Origin: Parabacteroides acidifaciens
Lineage (GTDB): Bacteria > Bacteroidota > Bacteroidia > Bacteroidales > Tannerellaceae
Reading direction: 5' to 3'
Length of the DNA stretch: 64,000 nt
Assembly: GCF_003363715.1 (NCBI RefSeq)
Contig: NZ_QREV01000021.1
Span: forward strand, 1-64,000
A model generated the notes under the pieces. The model made no database searches. It was not told the DNA's origin and was given only the letters and a program-made list of their open reading frames with translations. Shown in pieces: positions 35,734 to 47,589 of the stretch (its first letter is position 1; the number at the start of each line of letters is the position of its first letter). Position numbers and translations under genes: made by a program.

Positions 35734-37557
35734 TTATTTTTTCATTACCTTGGAGAAGAACAAGTCATTCTCAGCAGTGATTTTTACCACATACATACCG
35801 GTCGCCAGCGAACTTACATTCACTTCGTTGCTATTTCTGGCTACTTTAACCAAATCTCCGTTCATCGAGAAGATTTCCACTTTGTCGGCAATCACTCCGT
35901 CGATACGGATTACATCGGATGCAGGATTCGGCGCAACCGTTACCTGAGCCGATTTGAGAACGCTTGTATTGGCTGTCGCATCGTCTTTGACCACCGTGAA
36001 AGAGTCGAACAAAGAAGGTTCGCCCAGATCGTTGACCGTATAGGTTTCAATCTCGATTTTATCCGTACTCATATTGACACGGCTGAAAGTAGGTTCGCCC
36101 GTCTGGCCGAATTTGCCGGAGAAAAGCCCCCAGTAATTAGCTACCTCATGTTTGTCCAAAGATGCAATCATGGCAGCTTCGTTACGCGGTTCGTATTTTT
36201 TCTTACCGGCGGAATTGTTCAAGAAATAAAGCGTCCCGTCTTTTACATTAAACACGCCGCCCTTCTTTCCGGTCATATTCTCGCGAGCACCCGGCTGGCC
36301 GACAACTTCTACGTTCTGGACAGCATCGGCGACCAACGTCTTGGCAGTGTTGCTGACCGGGCCGATCACCTCATAGATATGGTCGTGTCCCTGAAGCGCC
36401 AGATCAATCTTCAACTCATCGAATATCGGAAGCATGGCGGCACGGACAGCCTTACCGTCGGCATCGTCCTGGTGGGAGTTGCTACCGGTAAACATATTCT
36501 TATGATAAGTAGCGATACGCCATTTCACATCCTTATGAGCATCTACCTGCTTGCGCATCCAAGCCTTCAACTCATCAAAATATCCTTCGGCGCTATAATC
36601 TTCGTAGTTGATTACCATGAAGAGCGCATCTCCGTAAACAAAGGAGTAGATAGTTCCATCCATAGCAGTCTTGGCCGAAGAATTTTCATTGAATGAATTA
36701 TCCGTATTGAAATGTTTGGCAAAATTGCTGTCACGCACGCTCCGGTCATGATTTCCCTGTGCCGGAACCAACGGTTTTTGCATCCATACATCCTGCATGG
36801 TTGAGAACCACTGTTCCCACTCCCATTCGGATGAGAAGTTTTTGTCTACATCAGCAGTTTTTGTCGCACCGGTCGTTTCAACAAAGTCACCGTTGCAAAG
36901 TACGAACTGCGCATCCGGGACAAGACGTTGAGCTGCGTGAATCGTCTTCTGCGACACATCGAACATTTCATCATACTGGGCTTGTGTATCCGTTATATAA
37001 ATAAAGGAATAGGCACTCTTATCGTTCTTAGCGGTTGTAAAACTACCAATTTCACTCCAAGCTCCGGGCATACCGACGCGGAATGAATAAGTTGTACCCG
37101 GAGAAAGCTTATCGACCAGTGCTTTATGACTGGTGTAAGCCATATCCGTTTTCGACTCGATACCGGCATCCACCTTATTGGCATCTACCAGATAATTCAC
37201 AGAAACATGCTCGATTGTTGCATCCTGAGTAATAATAGAACCTTCGAAATCCTTTTCTGTTGCATTTGCTTTCTTTACGATCTGAACCATCCCCTTTTCC
37301 GAAGTCGGATTCGTAAACCAGGCAAAACCAAGCTGTGAAGAAGGATCGCCGTTTATTGTCATATTAATACTGTAAGGCAGTTTGCCATCGGCGGCCTTCG
37401 ATGCGCGCAACAACTTCGTCCAGGTAGGAACGGAAAAGTCCGCCTTATTCAATGTAAGAGTTGTTTCCTGTGCGGAAAGCGGCTGTACGCCAGCCGTTAA
37501 AGAAACAAGTGCAGCAGCAACCAGAGACTGCACATTAAGAAGTAAACTTTTTTTCAT
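35734..37557 (-). CDS. Secreted metallophosphoesterase with type IX secretion sorting domain
   Basis: 607 aa from ATG 37557 (the frame could be read two codons longer from a TTG). Signal peptide about residues 1-29. An N-terminal fibronectin-like purple-acid-phosphatase domain (about 50-170) precedes a calcineurin-like domain (about 180-420) with metal-ligand motifs YITDTQAQ, CNGDFVE, QGNHDRS, TYHKNMF and LQGHDHIYEV. The last 75 residues (VAPNPASDVIRIDG ... NEVNVSSLATGMYVVKI) are a T9SS type A C-terminal sorting domain, so it should reach the cell surface. It probably hydrolyses phosphate esters or nucleotides. It has no close operon partner. Confidence 0.92.
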   Translation of the reverse strand: MKKSLLLNVQSLVAAALVSLTAGVQPLSAQETTLTLNKADFSVPTWTKLLRASKAADGKLPYSINMTINGDPSSQLGFAWFTNPTSEKGMVQIVKKANATEKDFEGSIITQDATIEHVSVNYLVDANKVDAGIESKTDMAYTSHKALVDKLSPGTTYSFRVGMPGAWSEIGSFTTAKNDKSAYSFIYITDTQAQYDEMFDVSQKTIHAAQRLVPDAQFVLCNGDFVETTGATKTADVDKNFSSEWEWEQWFSTMQDVWMQKPLVPAQGNHDRSVRDSNFAKHFNTDNSFNENSSAKTAMDGTIYSFVYGDALFMVINYEDYSAEGYFDELKAWMRKQVDAHKDVKWRIATYHKNMFTGSNSHQDDADGKAVRAAMLPIFDELKIDLALQGHDHIYEVIGPVSNTAKTLVADAVQNVEVVGQPGARENMTGKKGGVFNVKDGTLYFLNNSAGKKKYEPRNEAAMIASLDKHEVANYWGLFSGKFGQTGEPTFSRVNMSTDKIEIETYTVNDLGEPSLFDSFTVVKDDATANTSVLKSAQVTVAPNPASDVIRIDGVIADKVEIFSMNGDLVKVARNSNEVNVSSLATGMYVVKITAENDLFFSKVMKK

Positions 37558-37713
37558 ACACAATTGTATTTAGTGGATAAATGTATTTCCGCTGCAAAAG
37601 TCCTCCAACTGCATTTCAACATAATGACTAAGGTGTTACAGGAAATGAAAATCCAGTTACATTTATATTTAGAAAAAGCGTCTCCACAACAGTGTTAGTT
37701 CCATATAAATTGA

Positions 37714-37721
37714 TAATTTTG
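37714..37721 (+). promoter_or_regulatory. -7 element of the NhaD-mgtC operon
   Basis: TAATTTTG matches TAnnTTTG, 25 nt before the ATG at 37747; the -33 region is not clear. Confidence 0.45.
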
Positions 37722-37746
37722 CGGATATAAAGCAATTAATACAAAT

Positions 37747-39180
37747 ATGATGTTGACAGCAATGATCATCGTGTTCCTGGTCGGATATTTACTTATCGCA
37801 TTGGAACATCCTCTAAAAATCAACAAGGCGGGTACAGCGCTCCTGACAGGGACGATTCTTTGGGTCTTATACACCTTTGGATCACCACAATTTATCCCGA
37901 CGGCTTCCGCCGAAGAATTCAGTCTTTTCCTGGACGCTTTTCCTTTCATGAAGGATTTGCCATACGCCGATCAATGTATCCGTTTTGTCATCGACCACCA
38001 GATATTAGATAGCATCGGTGAGATTGCCGAGACACTGATTTTCCTGATCGGGGCCATGATCACAGTCGAGCTGGTCGATTCGCACGGGGGCTTTATGTTC
38101 ATCACCAACCGTATCACGACCAATAGCAAACGCAAACTGTTATTCGTTATCGCTACTATAACATTCTTCATGTCAGCAGTCCTGGACAACCTGACTACTT
38201 CTATCGTAATGGTCATGCTGATCCGGAAACTGATCGGCAACTACAAGGAACGCTGGATTTTCGGCAGTATCATCGTGATTGCAGCCAATAGCGGCGGAGC
38301 CTGGTCGCCTATCGGTGATGTGACGACCATCATGTTGTGGGTCAGAGGAAACATCTCGACTTCGGCTACCATCCCGCATTTGTTTTTGCCAAGCCTCGTG
38401 TCGGCACTGGTTCCGGTGTTGCTCATCTCCCGCTATCTGCACGGGAAGGTGACGCCGCCTAACGCTTTCGAGGAAAACAGGGATAACCTGCTCTTAAAGG
38501 TATTAAAGGCAAATGAAAAGTTGGCGATTCTTTGCATCGGCGTGTTCTGCCTGCTGTTCGTGCCGATATTCAAGACAATCACGCATCTGCCCCCGTTTAT
38601 GGGGATTCTGATGGGAGTCGGGATTTTGTGGGTATTTACCGAACTGATGTATCGACGGACGCCGATCAACGAAGACCTGAAACTGCGCCTGTCGAAAGTA
38701 GTCAGCCGCATCGACGGGGCGACTCTGATGTTTTTCCTCGGCATCCTGCTGGCTGTAGACGCGCTGCGTTGCAGTGGCGTTTTAGGTAGTTTCTCACTTT
38801 GGCTGGACGACACGATCGGAAATGTGTATGCGGTCAACCTGATTATCGGAACCCTTTCAGCCGTTGTCGACAATGTTCCGCTTGTCGCCGGAGCTATCGG
38901 CATGTACCCGATCGCTTCGGATGCGATGATTGCGACAGCCGCCGATCCGGTTTATATGACTCATTTCGTGCAGGACGGCGTGTTCTGGCAGTTCCTTGCC
39001 TACTGTGCCGGAGTCGGAGGCAGCATGTTGATTATCGGGTCTGCTGCCGGAGTCGTCGTAATGGGCTTGGAAGGGATTAACTTCCTTTGGTACCTGAAAC
39101 GGGTCTCCCTGCTCGCAATGGCCGGCTATTTGTCGGGCGCCGCGGTTTACATACTGCAGAATATAATATTTTTATCATGA
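37747..39180 (+). CDS. nhaD: NhaD-type Na+/H+ antiporter
   Basis: 477 aa, about twelve membrane helices. The motifs LIFLIGAMITVELVDSHGGF, AVLDNLTTSIVMVMLIRKL and ANSGGAWSPIGDVTTIMLW are typical of the NhaD branch of the ion transporter superfamily. It should exchange sodium or lithium for protons at the inner membrane. Its last bases overlap the start of the mgtC-like gene (ATGA), so the two are translationally coupled. Confidence 0.9.
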   Translation: MMLTAMIIVFLVGYLLIALEHPLKINKAGTALLTGTILWVLYTFGSPQFIPTASAEEFSLFLDAFPFMKDLPYADQCIRFVIDHQILDSIGEIAETLIFLIGAMITVELVDSHGGFMFITNRITTNSKRKLLFVIATITFFMSAVLDNLTTSIVMVMLIRKLIGNYKERWIFGSIIVIAANSGGAWSPIGDVTTIMLWVRGNISTSATIPHLFLPSLVSALVPVLLISRYLHGKVTPPNAFEENRDNLLLKVLKANEKLAILCIGVFCLLFVPIFKTITHLPPFMGILMGVGILWVFTELMYRRTPINEDLKLRLSKVVSRIDGATLMFFLGILLAVDALRCSGVLGSFSLWLDDTIGNVYAVNLIIGTLSAVVDNVPLVAGAIGMYPIASDAMIATAADPVYMTHFVQDGVFWQFLAYCAGVGGSMLIIGSAAGVVVMGLEGINFLWYLKRVSLLAMAGYLSGAAVYILQNIIFLS

Positions 39181-39839
39181 TATGGGATTTTATTTTAAGA
39201 CTATTCGTGGCTGGCATCCTGGGAGCCGTGATCGGGCTCGACAGGGAATACAGGGCTAAAGAGGCGGGGTACCGCACTCACTTCCTCGTTTCTTTAGGAA
39301 GTGCACTGATTATGATTGTTTCGCAATACGGCTTCCAGCAAATCATCCTGGAAGACAGCGTATCACTCGACCCGAGCCGTGTTGCGGCACAGGTTGTCAG
39401 CGGTATCGGTTTTATCGGGGCCGGCACCATCATCATACAGAAACAGTTCGTGCGAGGTCTGACCACAGCCGCCGGGATTTGGGCTACGGCCGGTATCGGG
39501 TTGGCTTGCGGTGCCGGTATGTACGGCATCAGTATTGCCGCAACCATTCTCACGCTGGTCGGGTTAGAGCTGCTAAGCGTTATCTTTAAAAGTGTGGGAA
39601 TGAAAAGTTCGCTGATTGTTTTTTCCACGACAGAGAAAGATATTATTAAAAAGATCATACCCGTCATATCCGAACGGGGATATCTGCTCGCCTCTTACGA
39701 GCTAAAGGAGTTAAGCCATACGGCCACAAACACTTACCTCGTGTCATTAGTTGTGAAAGCAAAGAAATATTCGGATGACAGCCCGCTCCTCTGGTTCACG
39801 GAGACATTCCCGGAAATAACGATTGAACGAATTGAGTAG
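39177..39839 (+). CDS. MgtC/SapB-family membrane protein
   Basis: 220 aa from the ATG at 39177 that overlaps the nhaD stop by four bases. Four to five helices in residues 1-130 with the family motif LGAVIGLDREYRAKEAGYRTHFLVSLGSALI and GFIGAGTIIIQ, then an ACT-like cytoplasmic tail (about 140-220). MgtC proteins modulate F-ATPase and help survival under low Mg2+; that role is untested in Bacteroidales. Confidence 0.9.
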   Translation: MIWDFILRLFVAGILGAVIGLDREYRAKEAGYRTHFLVSLGSALIMIVSQYGFQQIILEDSVSLDPSRVAAQVVSGIGFIGAGTIIIQKQFVRGLTTAAGIWATAGIGLACGAGMYGISIAATILTLVGLELLSVIFKSVGMKSSLIVFSTTEKDIIKKIIPVISERGYLLASYELKELSHTATNTYLVSLVVKAKKYSDDSPLLWFTETFPEITIERIE

Positions 39840-39870
39840 GAAGAATGCCTGTCGGCGGGACAAGTTTTAG

Positions 39871-39878
39871 TATATTTG
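39871..39878 (+). promoter_or_regulatory. -7 element of the 39907 gene
   Basis: TATATTTG, perfect TAnnTTTG, 28 nt before the start codon; no convincing -33. Confidence 0.45.
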
Positions 39879-39906
39879 CCCCCAAATTATCATAACGAAC
39901 ATACAA

Positions 39907-40542
39907 ATGAATATCATTTCCAAACTATTCAAGAAGAAAGAAGAAGAAGAAACAGTCGTATCGAAAGGCTCCGTCGAGGAGTTTGTTACGCTGATCCGCG
40001 TGTATTATCAGGCAGTAATGGCCGTACAGTTAGGGATCACGAACCTCAACATATTGAACGATATGGCGCTGTTTAAACGGATGCTCAAAATCCCGACACA
40101 GAACAATAAGTTAGGGATCGCCGAGAAATCGCGTGCCCGCAAAATACTGATGCAGGAATACGGCCTGAACGAAAACTTCTTCAAAGAAATCGACGCCTCC
40201 ATCAAAAAGAACTGCCGGACGCAGAACGACATTAAATCTTATTTCATCATGTACCAGGGATTCAACAACGACCTGTTCTCCCTGCTGGACACTCTGATGC
40301 AATGGAAGTTCCGTTTCTCCATGCTGGTAAAGAAACTTTTATATGCCCAGACACAGAAGACCATCCACGAGATCGTAACCCGCTCGGAATGGAAAGAAGT
40401 CAGCACACAGAAAGTAGCCTGGAGAATACGGAAATACAAAGAGTCACTCGGCTACTCGGAAGAATGGATGACCGATTTTGTCTACAATGTCGTGTTGATG
40501 GCAAAGGAAGATGCCAAGAGACAAAGGAAAGAAGATAAATAA
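39907..40542 (+). CDS. Hypothetical cytoplasmic helical protein
   Basis: 211 aa, rich in charged helices, no signal or membrane segment, starting MNIISKLFKKKEEEE. I do not recognise a domain. The stop codon and the start of the next gene share one base (TAATG), so it is coupled to the UDG-family protein and may act with it. Coding bias looks like the neighbours. Confidence 0.75.
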   Translation: MNIISKLFKKKEEEETVVSKGSVEEFVTLIRVYYQAVMAVQLGITNLNILNDMALFKRMLKIPTQNNKLGIAEKSRARKILMQEYGLNENFFKEIDASIKKNCRTQNDIKSYFIMYQGFNNDLFSLLDTLMQWKFRFSMLVKKLLYAQTQKTIHEIVTRSEWKEVSTQKVAWRIRKYKESLGYSEEWMTDFVYNVVLMAKEDAKRQRKEDK

Positions 40543-41126
40543 TGGAGAAGAAAGAGGTCGAACAACATCCTTTAGGATTCTTCCTGCCGGAGAATACGAA
40601 GTTACTGATGTTAGGAAGCTTCCCGCCTCCGCTCGCGCGCTGGTCTATGAACTTCTACTACCCGAATATCCAAAACGACATGTGGCGGATACTTGGCCTG
40701 ATTTTCTATCATAACAAGGAATACTTTCTGGAAACAAAGAAGGCTTTCAGCGAAGAAAAAGCGAAAGCTTTCTGCCGGGAAAAAGGAATCGGGATCGGCG
40801 ATACGGCAATGGAGGTAATCCGTCTGAAAGGCAATGCATCCGACAACTTCCTGCAGGTTGTCACTCCATTGAACCCGGCCGAAGTTCTGGCCAAGATTCC
40901 CGCATGTGAAGCCATTGTCGTAACAGGACAAAAAGCGATGGATACATTAATTGCCATGCTGCCTCCGGTAGAAGAACCCAAAGTCGGCTCCTATTCCCGT
41001 TTCACCTTGTTGGGCCGTGTCTTCCGCCTTTACCGCATGCCTTCTTCCTCCCGGGCTTATCCAAAACCATTGGAAGAAAAGGCCGCTGCCTATAAAGTAA
41101 TGTTTGAAGAACTGGATATCAGTTGA
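40542..41126 (+). CDS. Uracil-DNA-glycosylase superfamily protein (Mug/TDG-like)
   Basis: 194 aa. LLMLGSFPPPLARWSMNFYYPN near residues 21-42 matches the GxxPG-type catalytic loop of the Mug/SMUG side of the UDG fold, and VVTGQKAMDTL near 126 is a later core strand; VFRLYRMPSSSRAYPK near 163 fits the final substrate loop (usually H or S-P-S). Activity on uracil or mismatched bases is likely but not certain because the key Asn/Asp is not in its classical place. It is coupled to the upstream hypothetical gene. Confidence 0.8.
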   Translation: MEKKEVEQHPLGFFLPENTKLLMLGSFPPPLARWSMNFYYPNIQNDMWRILGLIFYHNKEYFLETKKAFSEEKAKAFCREKGIGIGDTAMEVIRLKGNASDNFLQVVTPLNPAEVLAKIPACEAIVVTGQKAMDTLIAMLPPVEEPKVGSYSRFTLLGRVFRLYRMPSSSRAYPKPLEEKAAAYKVMFEELDIS

Positions 41127-41200
41127 AAATTGAAAGTGGAAAGTGGAAAGTTAAAATATCGCTTGCCGCAACTTTCAACTTTCAACTCTCCACTTTCAAC
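41122..41200. repeat. Inverted GTTGAAAGT-type repeat between convergent genes
   Basis: Arms 41122-41152 and 41170-41200 (31 nt each) are complementary at about 26 positions. Each arm is made of GTTGAAA/GTGGAAA units. The left arm contains the stop codon of the UDG gene and the right arm ends 6 nt before the stop of the converging glutamine synthetase gene, so it could serve as a two-way terminator. Confidence 0.75.
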
Positions 41201-41206
41201 TATATC

Positions 41207-42709
41207 TTACCCACAATGGAAATACCGGTTCACCAGTTCCAGCATTCCTTCGGTGTGGCCTTCCAAGTCTTTGCGCAACATCGTATCGCAATAACTTTCC
41301 AGTTTCTTTATGATACCGTCGATCATACTCGGACTGAACACATTATATTGTTCGAATATCGCTCTCTGCTGTTGCAAACGTTTAGCTGAAGCGACACAGC
41401 TGTCCGGTAACTGATCTAAAGATTCCAACCGCGCTTTGTTTTCAGCCTGATGGATATTCACATTCACATACGTTTTTTCCGCAACATCCAACGCATCCGG
41501 GATTTCGAATCCATACCGGCAAGCGACTGCCAATCCTGCCAATAATTGATAAAGATCAGCCGATCCGTCCGGCGAACGCATCTCGACTGTCTGCTTTTGC
41601 GTCGTATCGTAATGGCTGTCCGCCTCAAGCGGATTCGCCAGCGAACACATATCTTTCTTGGCTACCCATCCCAACGGAACACGTACCAAAACGGAACGGT
41701 TACGATCGCCCCAACAAATATTAGTCGGAGCCTCCTGATGGGGAACCAGACGGAAATAAGAAGTCGGATTGGTATTGCCGAATGCCGTAATAGACGGTGC
41801 CAGCTTCATCATTCCGGCAATTGCCCGGCGGGCTGTTTCCGACAAAACACCATCCTGCAACATTTGGTTCTTGCCGTCTTTCATGACGCGCATATGTATA
41901 TGCAAACCAGAACCGGCCTTCCCAGCCGTAATCTTCGGGGCAAAAGTAATATCAAGACCATATTCGTATGCCAGATTCCGGATCACCCATTTGGCAATCA
42001 TCAACTGGTCGGCTGCGTCTTCCACTCTCGTCGGCAGGAACTCGATCTCATTCTGTTCATAGATCTTCCCGTTCAGGGTAAAATTACCCACTTCCGAATG
42101 TCCGTATTTGATCTGTCCGCCTGCCTGTGCGATATATTGCATACACTGCGTACGGAACTGATTAAATTTGGCATACGGCCCTGATTCATGATAACCACGC
42201 TGATCTGTTGCCGGGAACAGCTCTTCCTCTTCTGCGATTACATAATATTCCAACTCGCCCATCGCCTCGAACTCCATGCCGGTCACATCCGTAAAAGCCT
42301 TGCTTGCCTTGCGCAATGTGTATTCAGGTGAACTTTCCAGCGGCTCCCCATCTTTATTAAAGAACGAACACAGCATACTCAACGTCGGTAATTCGGAGAA
42401 AGGATCGACAAACGCCGTCCGGAAACGCGGGATCACATACAAATCGCTACTTCCCGCCTCGATAAACGAGAACAGGCTGGAACCGTCCACACGCTCACCG
42501 CAAGTCAAAATTGCATCCAGATAAGCCGCATTGTTAATTACAAAATTCAGCGTTTTCAACCGTCCGTCACCGGCAGGATACATAAAGTTCACCATCCGGA
42601 TGCCTTTATCCTTTATATAAGATACAATATCCGCCTTTGTAAATTCGGAAGATGGCTTCTGAAGATGCTCAACCAAAGGGTTGGCGTTCATTTCTAATTC
42701 GTTTTTCAT
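41207..42709 (-). CDS. glnA: Glutamine synthetase
   Basis: 500 aa from ATG 42709 (MKNELEMNANPLVEHLQ); an earlier in-frame codon lies next to the promoter's -7 element. Beta-Grasp N-terminus followed by the catalytic domain: EFEAMGELEYYV near residue 155, GSGLHIHM near 277 (ATP/glutamate site), FRLVPHQEAP near 332, WGDRNRSVLVRVP near 345 and VEMRSPDGSADLY near 390. It condenses glutamate and ammonia with ATP. Length and motifs fit the type I-like Bacteroidetes enzyme, not the 730-aa GSIII. Confidence 0.93.
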   Translation of the reverse strand: MKNELEMNANPLVEHLQKPSSEFTKADIVSYIKDKGIRMVNFMYPAGDGRLKTLNFVINNAAYLDAILTCGERVDGSSLFSFIEAGSSDLYVIPRFRTAFVDPFSELPTLSMLCSFFNKDGEPLESSPEYTLRKASKAFTDVTGMEFEAMGELEYYVIAEEEELFPATDQRGYHESGPYAKFNQFRTQCMQYIAQAGGQIKYGHSEVGNFTLNGKIYEQNEIEFLPTRVEDAADQLMIAKWVIRNLAYEYGLDITFAPKITAGKAGSGLHIHMRVMKDGKNQMLQDGVLSETARRAIAGMMKLAPSITAFGNTNPTSYFRLVPHQEAPTNICWGDRNRSVLVRVPLGWVAKKDMCSLANPLEADSHYDTTQKQTVEMRSPDGSADLYQLLAGLAVACRYGFEIPDALDVAEKTYVNVNIHQAENKARLESLDQLPDSCVASAKRLQQQRAIFEQYNVFSPSMIDGIIKKLESYCDTMLRKDLEGHTEGMLELVNRYFHCG

Positions 42710-42737
42710 GTTTTTGTTGATTGATTTATGGAACACA

Positions 42738-42769
42738 CAAAGATATTCAAAACATTCTCAAAGTACAAA
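42738..42769 (-). promoter_or_regulatory. Promoter of the glutamine synthetase gene
   Basis: Minus-strand TTTG (42766-42769) and TATCTTTG (42738-42745), 20 bp apart. The transcription start would fall near 42731, giving a leader of about 20 nt. Confidence 0.7.
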
Positions 42770-42791
42770 GTGAAGAATTTATATTAAGGGC

Positions 42792-42821
42792 TTGGTTATT
42801 CAAAATAATATCTTACCTTTG
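42792..42821 (+). promoter_or_regulatory. Promoter of tRNA-Trp
   Basis: TTG (42792-42794) and TACCTTTG (42814-42821), 19 bp apart, with the start predicted a few bases before the tRNA at 42833. It is divergent from the glutamine synthetase promoter 22 bp away. Confidence 0.75.
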
Positions 42822-42832
42822 CACCCGCAAAC

Positions 42833-42905
42833 ACGGAAGTAGCTCAGTCGGTAGAGCACTGGTCTCCAAAACCAGGTGTCGGGAGTTCGAGCCTCTCCTT
42901 CCGTG
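42833..42905 (+). tRNA. tRNA-Trp (CCA)
   Basis: 73-nt cloverleaf: acceptor ACGGAAG/CTTCCGT, D arm GCTC/GAGC, anticodon stem CTGGT/ACCAG with loop CTCCAAA (anticodon CCA), T arm GGGAG-TTCGAGC-CTCTC with one G-T pair, discriminator G. CCA tail not encoded. Confidence 0.95.
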
Positions 42906-42989
42906 CATTCCTCCAGAAAATCATTTCGATTTCAGCAAATCAGCAATCTGTTCCCCACGATTTATAAACAAATTAATACTGTAACATTA

Positions 42990-43019
42990 TTGTACATCTT
43001 ACAAGATTTTGTAACTTTG
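42990..43019 (+). promoter_or_regulatory. Promoter of the Gfo/Idh-GH2 unit
   Basis: TTG (42990-42992) and TAACTTTG (43012-43019), 19 bp apart, 41 nt before the ATG at 43061. Confidence 0.7.
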
Positions 43020-43060
43020 GGCAGTATCTCAATTCATTAAATTGCTAATTTAATAATATC

Positions 43061-44227
43061 ATGAAGAACAGAAAATTAAGAATGGGTATGGTTGGCGGAG
43101 GAAGCGACGCTTTTATCGGGGCAATCCACCGCCGGGCAGCCTTTATGGACAACCAAATTGAATTAGTTTGCGGATGTTTCAGCGTAGACCCTGAGATATC
43201 CAAAAGTTCCGGTTTATCCTATTTCTTGCCGGAAGACCGGATTTACAGCACTTATCAGGAAATGTTCGAACATGAAATGACCTTGCCGGAAGACGAGCGG
43301 ATGGACTTTGTTACCATCGTGACTCCCAACCGTTGGCATTTCGAACCAGCTATGATGGCACTTGAAAGAGGATTTCATGTGGTAGTGGATAAACCGATGA
43401 CATTTTCACTGGAAGAAGCTAAACTCCTGCAGAAAAAAGTTGAAGAGACGGGACTTGTCCTCGCTTTGACACATGTATATTCAGCCTATCCGGCCGTAAA
43501 AGAAGCGAAAGCACGTATTGCGAATGGCGAACTCGGCAAATTGCGCCGTGTATATGTCGAATACACACAAGGATGGCTGGCTGAGCGCATCGAGCTGCAA
43601 GGCGGCAATAATGCCGGGTGGCGCACAGACCCGAAACGCTCCGGCAAGGCTGGTTGCGTAGGCGATATCGGAACACATGCCTGGCATCTGAGCGAATATA
43701 TTACCGGACTGAAAGTACAAGAACTGTGTGCAGACCTGAAAGCCTTCGTTCCCGGACGTCCGATCGATGATGACGGCGCCGCATTCCTTCGTTACGAGAA
43801 CGATGTGACAGGTGTCCTGACGGCAACCCAGATAGGAACAGGCGAGGCCAACAATATCCGCATCCGTGTATATGGCGAAAAAGGCGGGCTCGAATGGCAT
43901 CAAATGGAGCCGAACACACTGACCTTGAAATGGGGCAACCGTCCGGCAGAAATATTGAATATCGGTAATAACGGCTATCTAAGCGAAAAGGCATTGTGGA
44001 ATACCCGAACCCCGGCCGGACACCCGGAAGGCTTCATTGAAGCTTTCGCCAATATCTACCGTAATTTCTCACTTACTGTAAGAGCTATCAAAAACGGCGA
44101 AACCCCAAGCGGAGATTGCCTGGACTTCCCGACTGTCCATGATGGCGTAAGAGGCATGCAATTCATTGAAACAATGGTTGAAGCCGGATATAACGATAAT
44201 GTAAAATGGCAAAAATGGATTGATTAA
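43061..44227 (+). CDS. Gfo/Idh/MocA-family oxidoreductase (cytoplasmic)
   Basis: 388 aa. Rossmann motif GMVGGGSDAFIG near residue 9, then VTIVTPNRWHFEPAMMALERGFHVVVDKPM (the EKP-like KP signature) near 87-117, and a C-terminal GFO_IDH_MocA_C domain with GDIGTHAWHLSEY near 205. There is no signal peptide. It uses NAD(P) on a sugar or sugar acid; substrate unknown. It lies 31 nt before a GH2 gene on the same strand, so the pair may first release and then oxidise a sugar. Confidence 0.9.
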   Translation: MKNRKLRMGMVGGGSDAFIGAIHRRAAFMDNQIELVCGCFSVDPEISKSSGLSYFLPEDRIYSTYQEMFEHEMTLPEDERMDFVTIVTPNRWHFEPAMMALERGFHVVVDKPMTFSLEEAKLLQKKVEETGLVLALTHVYSAYPAVKEAKARIANGELGKLRRVYVEYTQGWLAERIELQGGNNAGWRTDPKRSGKAGCVGDIGTHAWHLSEYITGLKVQELCADLKAFVPGRPIDDDGAAFLRYENDVTGVLTATQIGTGEANNIRIRVYGEKGGLEWHQMEPNTLTLKWGNRPAEILNIGNNGYLSEKALWNTRTPAGHPEGFIEAFANIYRNFSLTVRAIKNGETPSGDCLDFPTVHDGVRGMQFIETMVEAGYNDNVKWQKWID

Positions 44228-44252
44228 ATCCTGAAAAACCGTAAATAAATAA

Positions 44253-47357
<3,105 letters not shown>

Positions 47358-47370
47358 GCTTTTACTAAAA

Positions 47371-47434
47371 AACGCTTGTTTCCGCGACGATATGGGATTC
47401 TTAAAAGCCGATATATCAAGCGGGGACAAGCGTT
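47371..47434 (+). terminator. Imperfect long hairpin after the GH2 gene
   Basis: AACGCTTGTTTCCGC (47371-47385) pairs with GCGGGGACAAGCGTT (47420-47434) at 13 of 15 positions, with a further GATAT/ATATC pair inside; followed by CCTTTAT. It separates the GH2 gene from the cytochrome operon. Confidence 0.5.
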
Positions 47435-47500
47435 CCTTTATAAAAACTGATAAAAAAGTATAATTCCTGTGCATATTTCGTTAAATAGCCAGTATAGACT

Positions 47501-47530
47501 TTCGTTTTATACCGGAAAACACTACTTTTA
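47501..47530 (+). promoter_or_regulatory. Possible promoter of the cytochrome-SUMF1 operon
   Basis: TTCG (47501-47504) and TACTTTTA (47523-47530) are 18 bp apart, each with one mismatch to the Bacteroidetes consensus, about 60 nt before the ATG at 47590. This is the best match in the gap. Confidence 0.35.
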
Positions 47531-47589
47531 TTCCCGATTTTTAAATCTAATTCAAGACTAATTGTAAAATCGCTTACCATAAGAAACAA

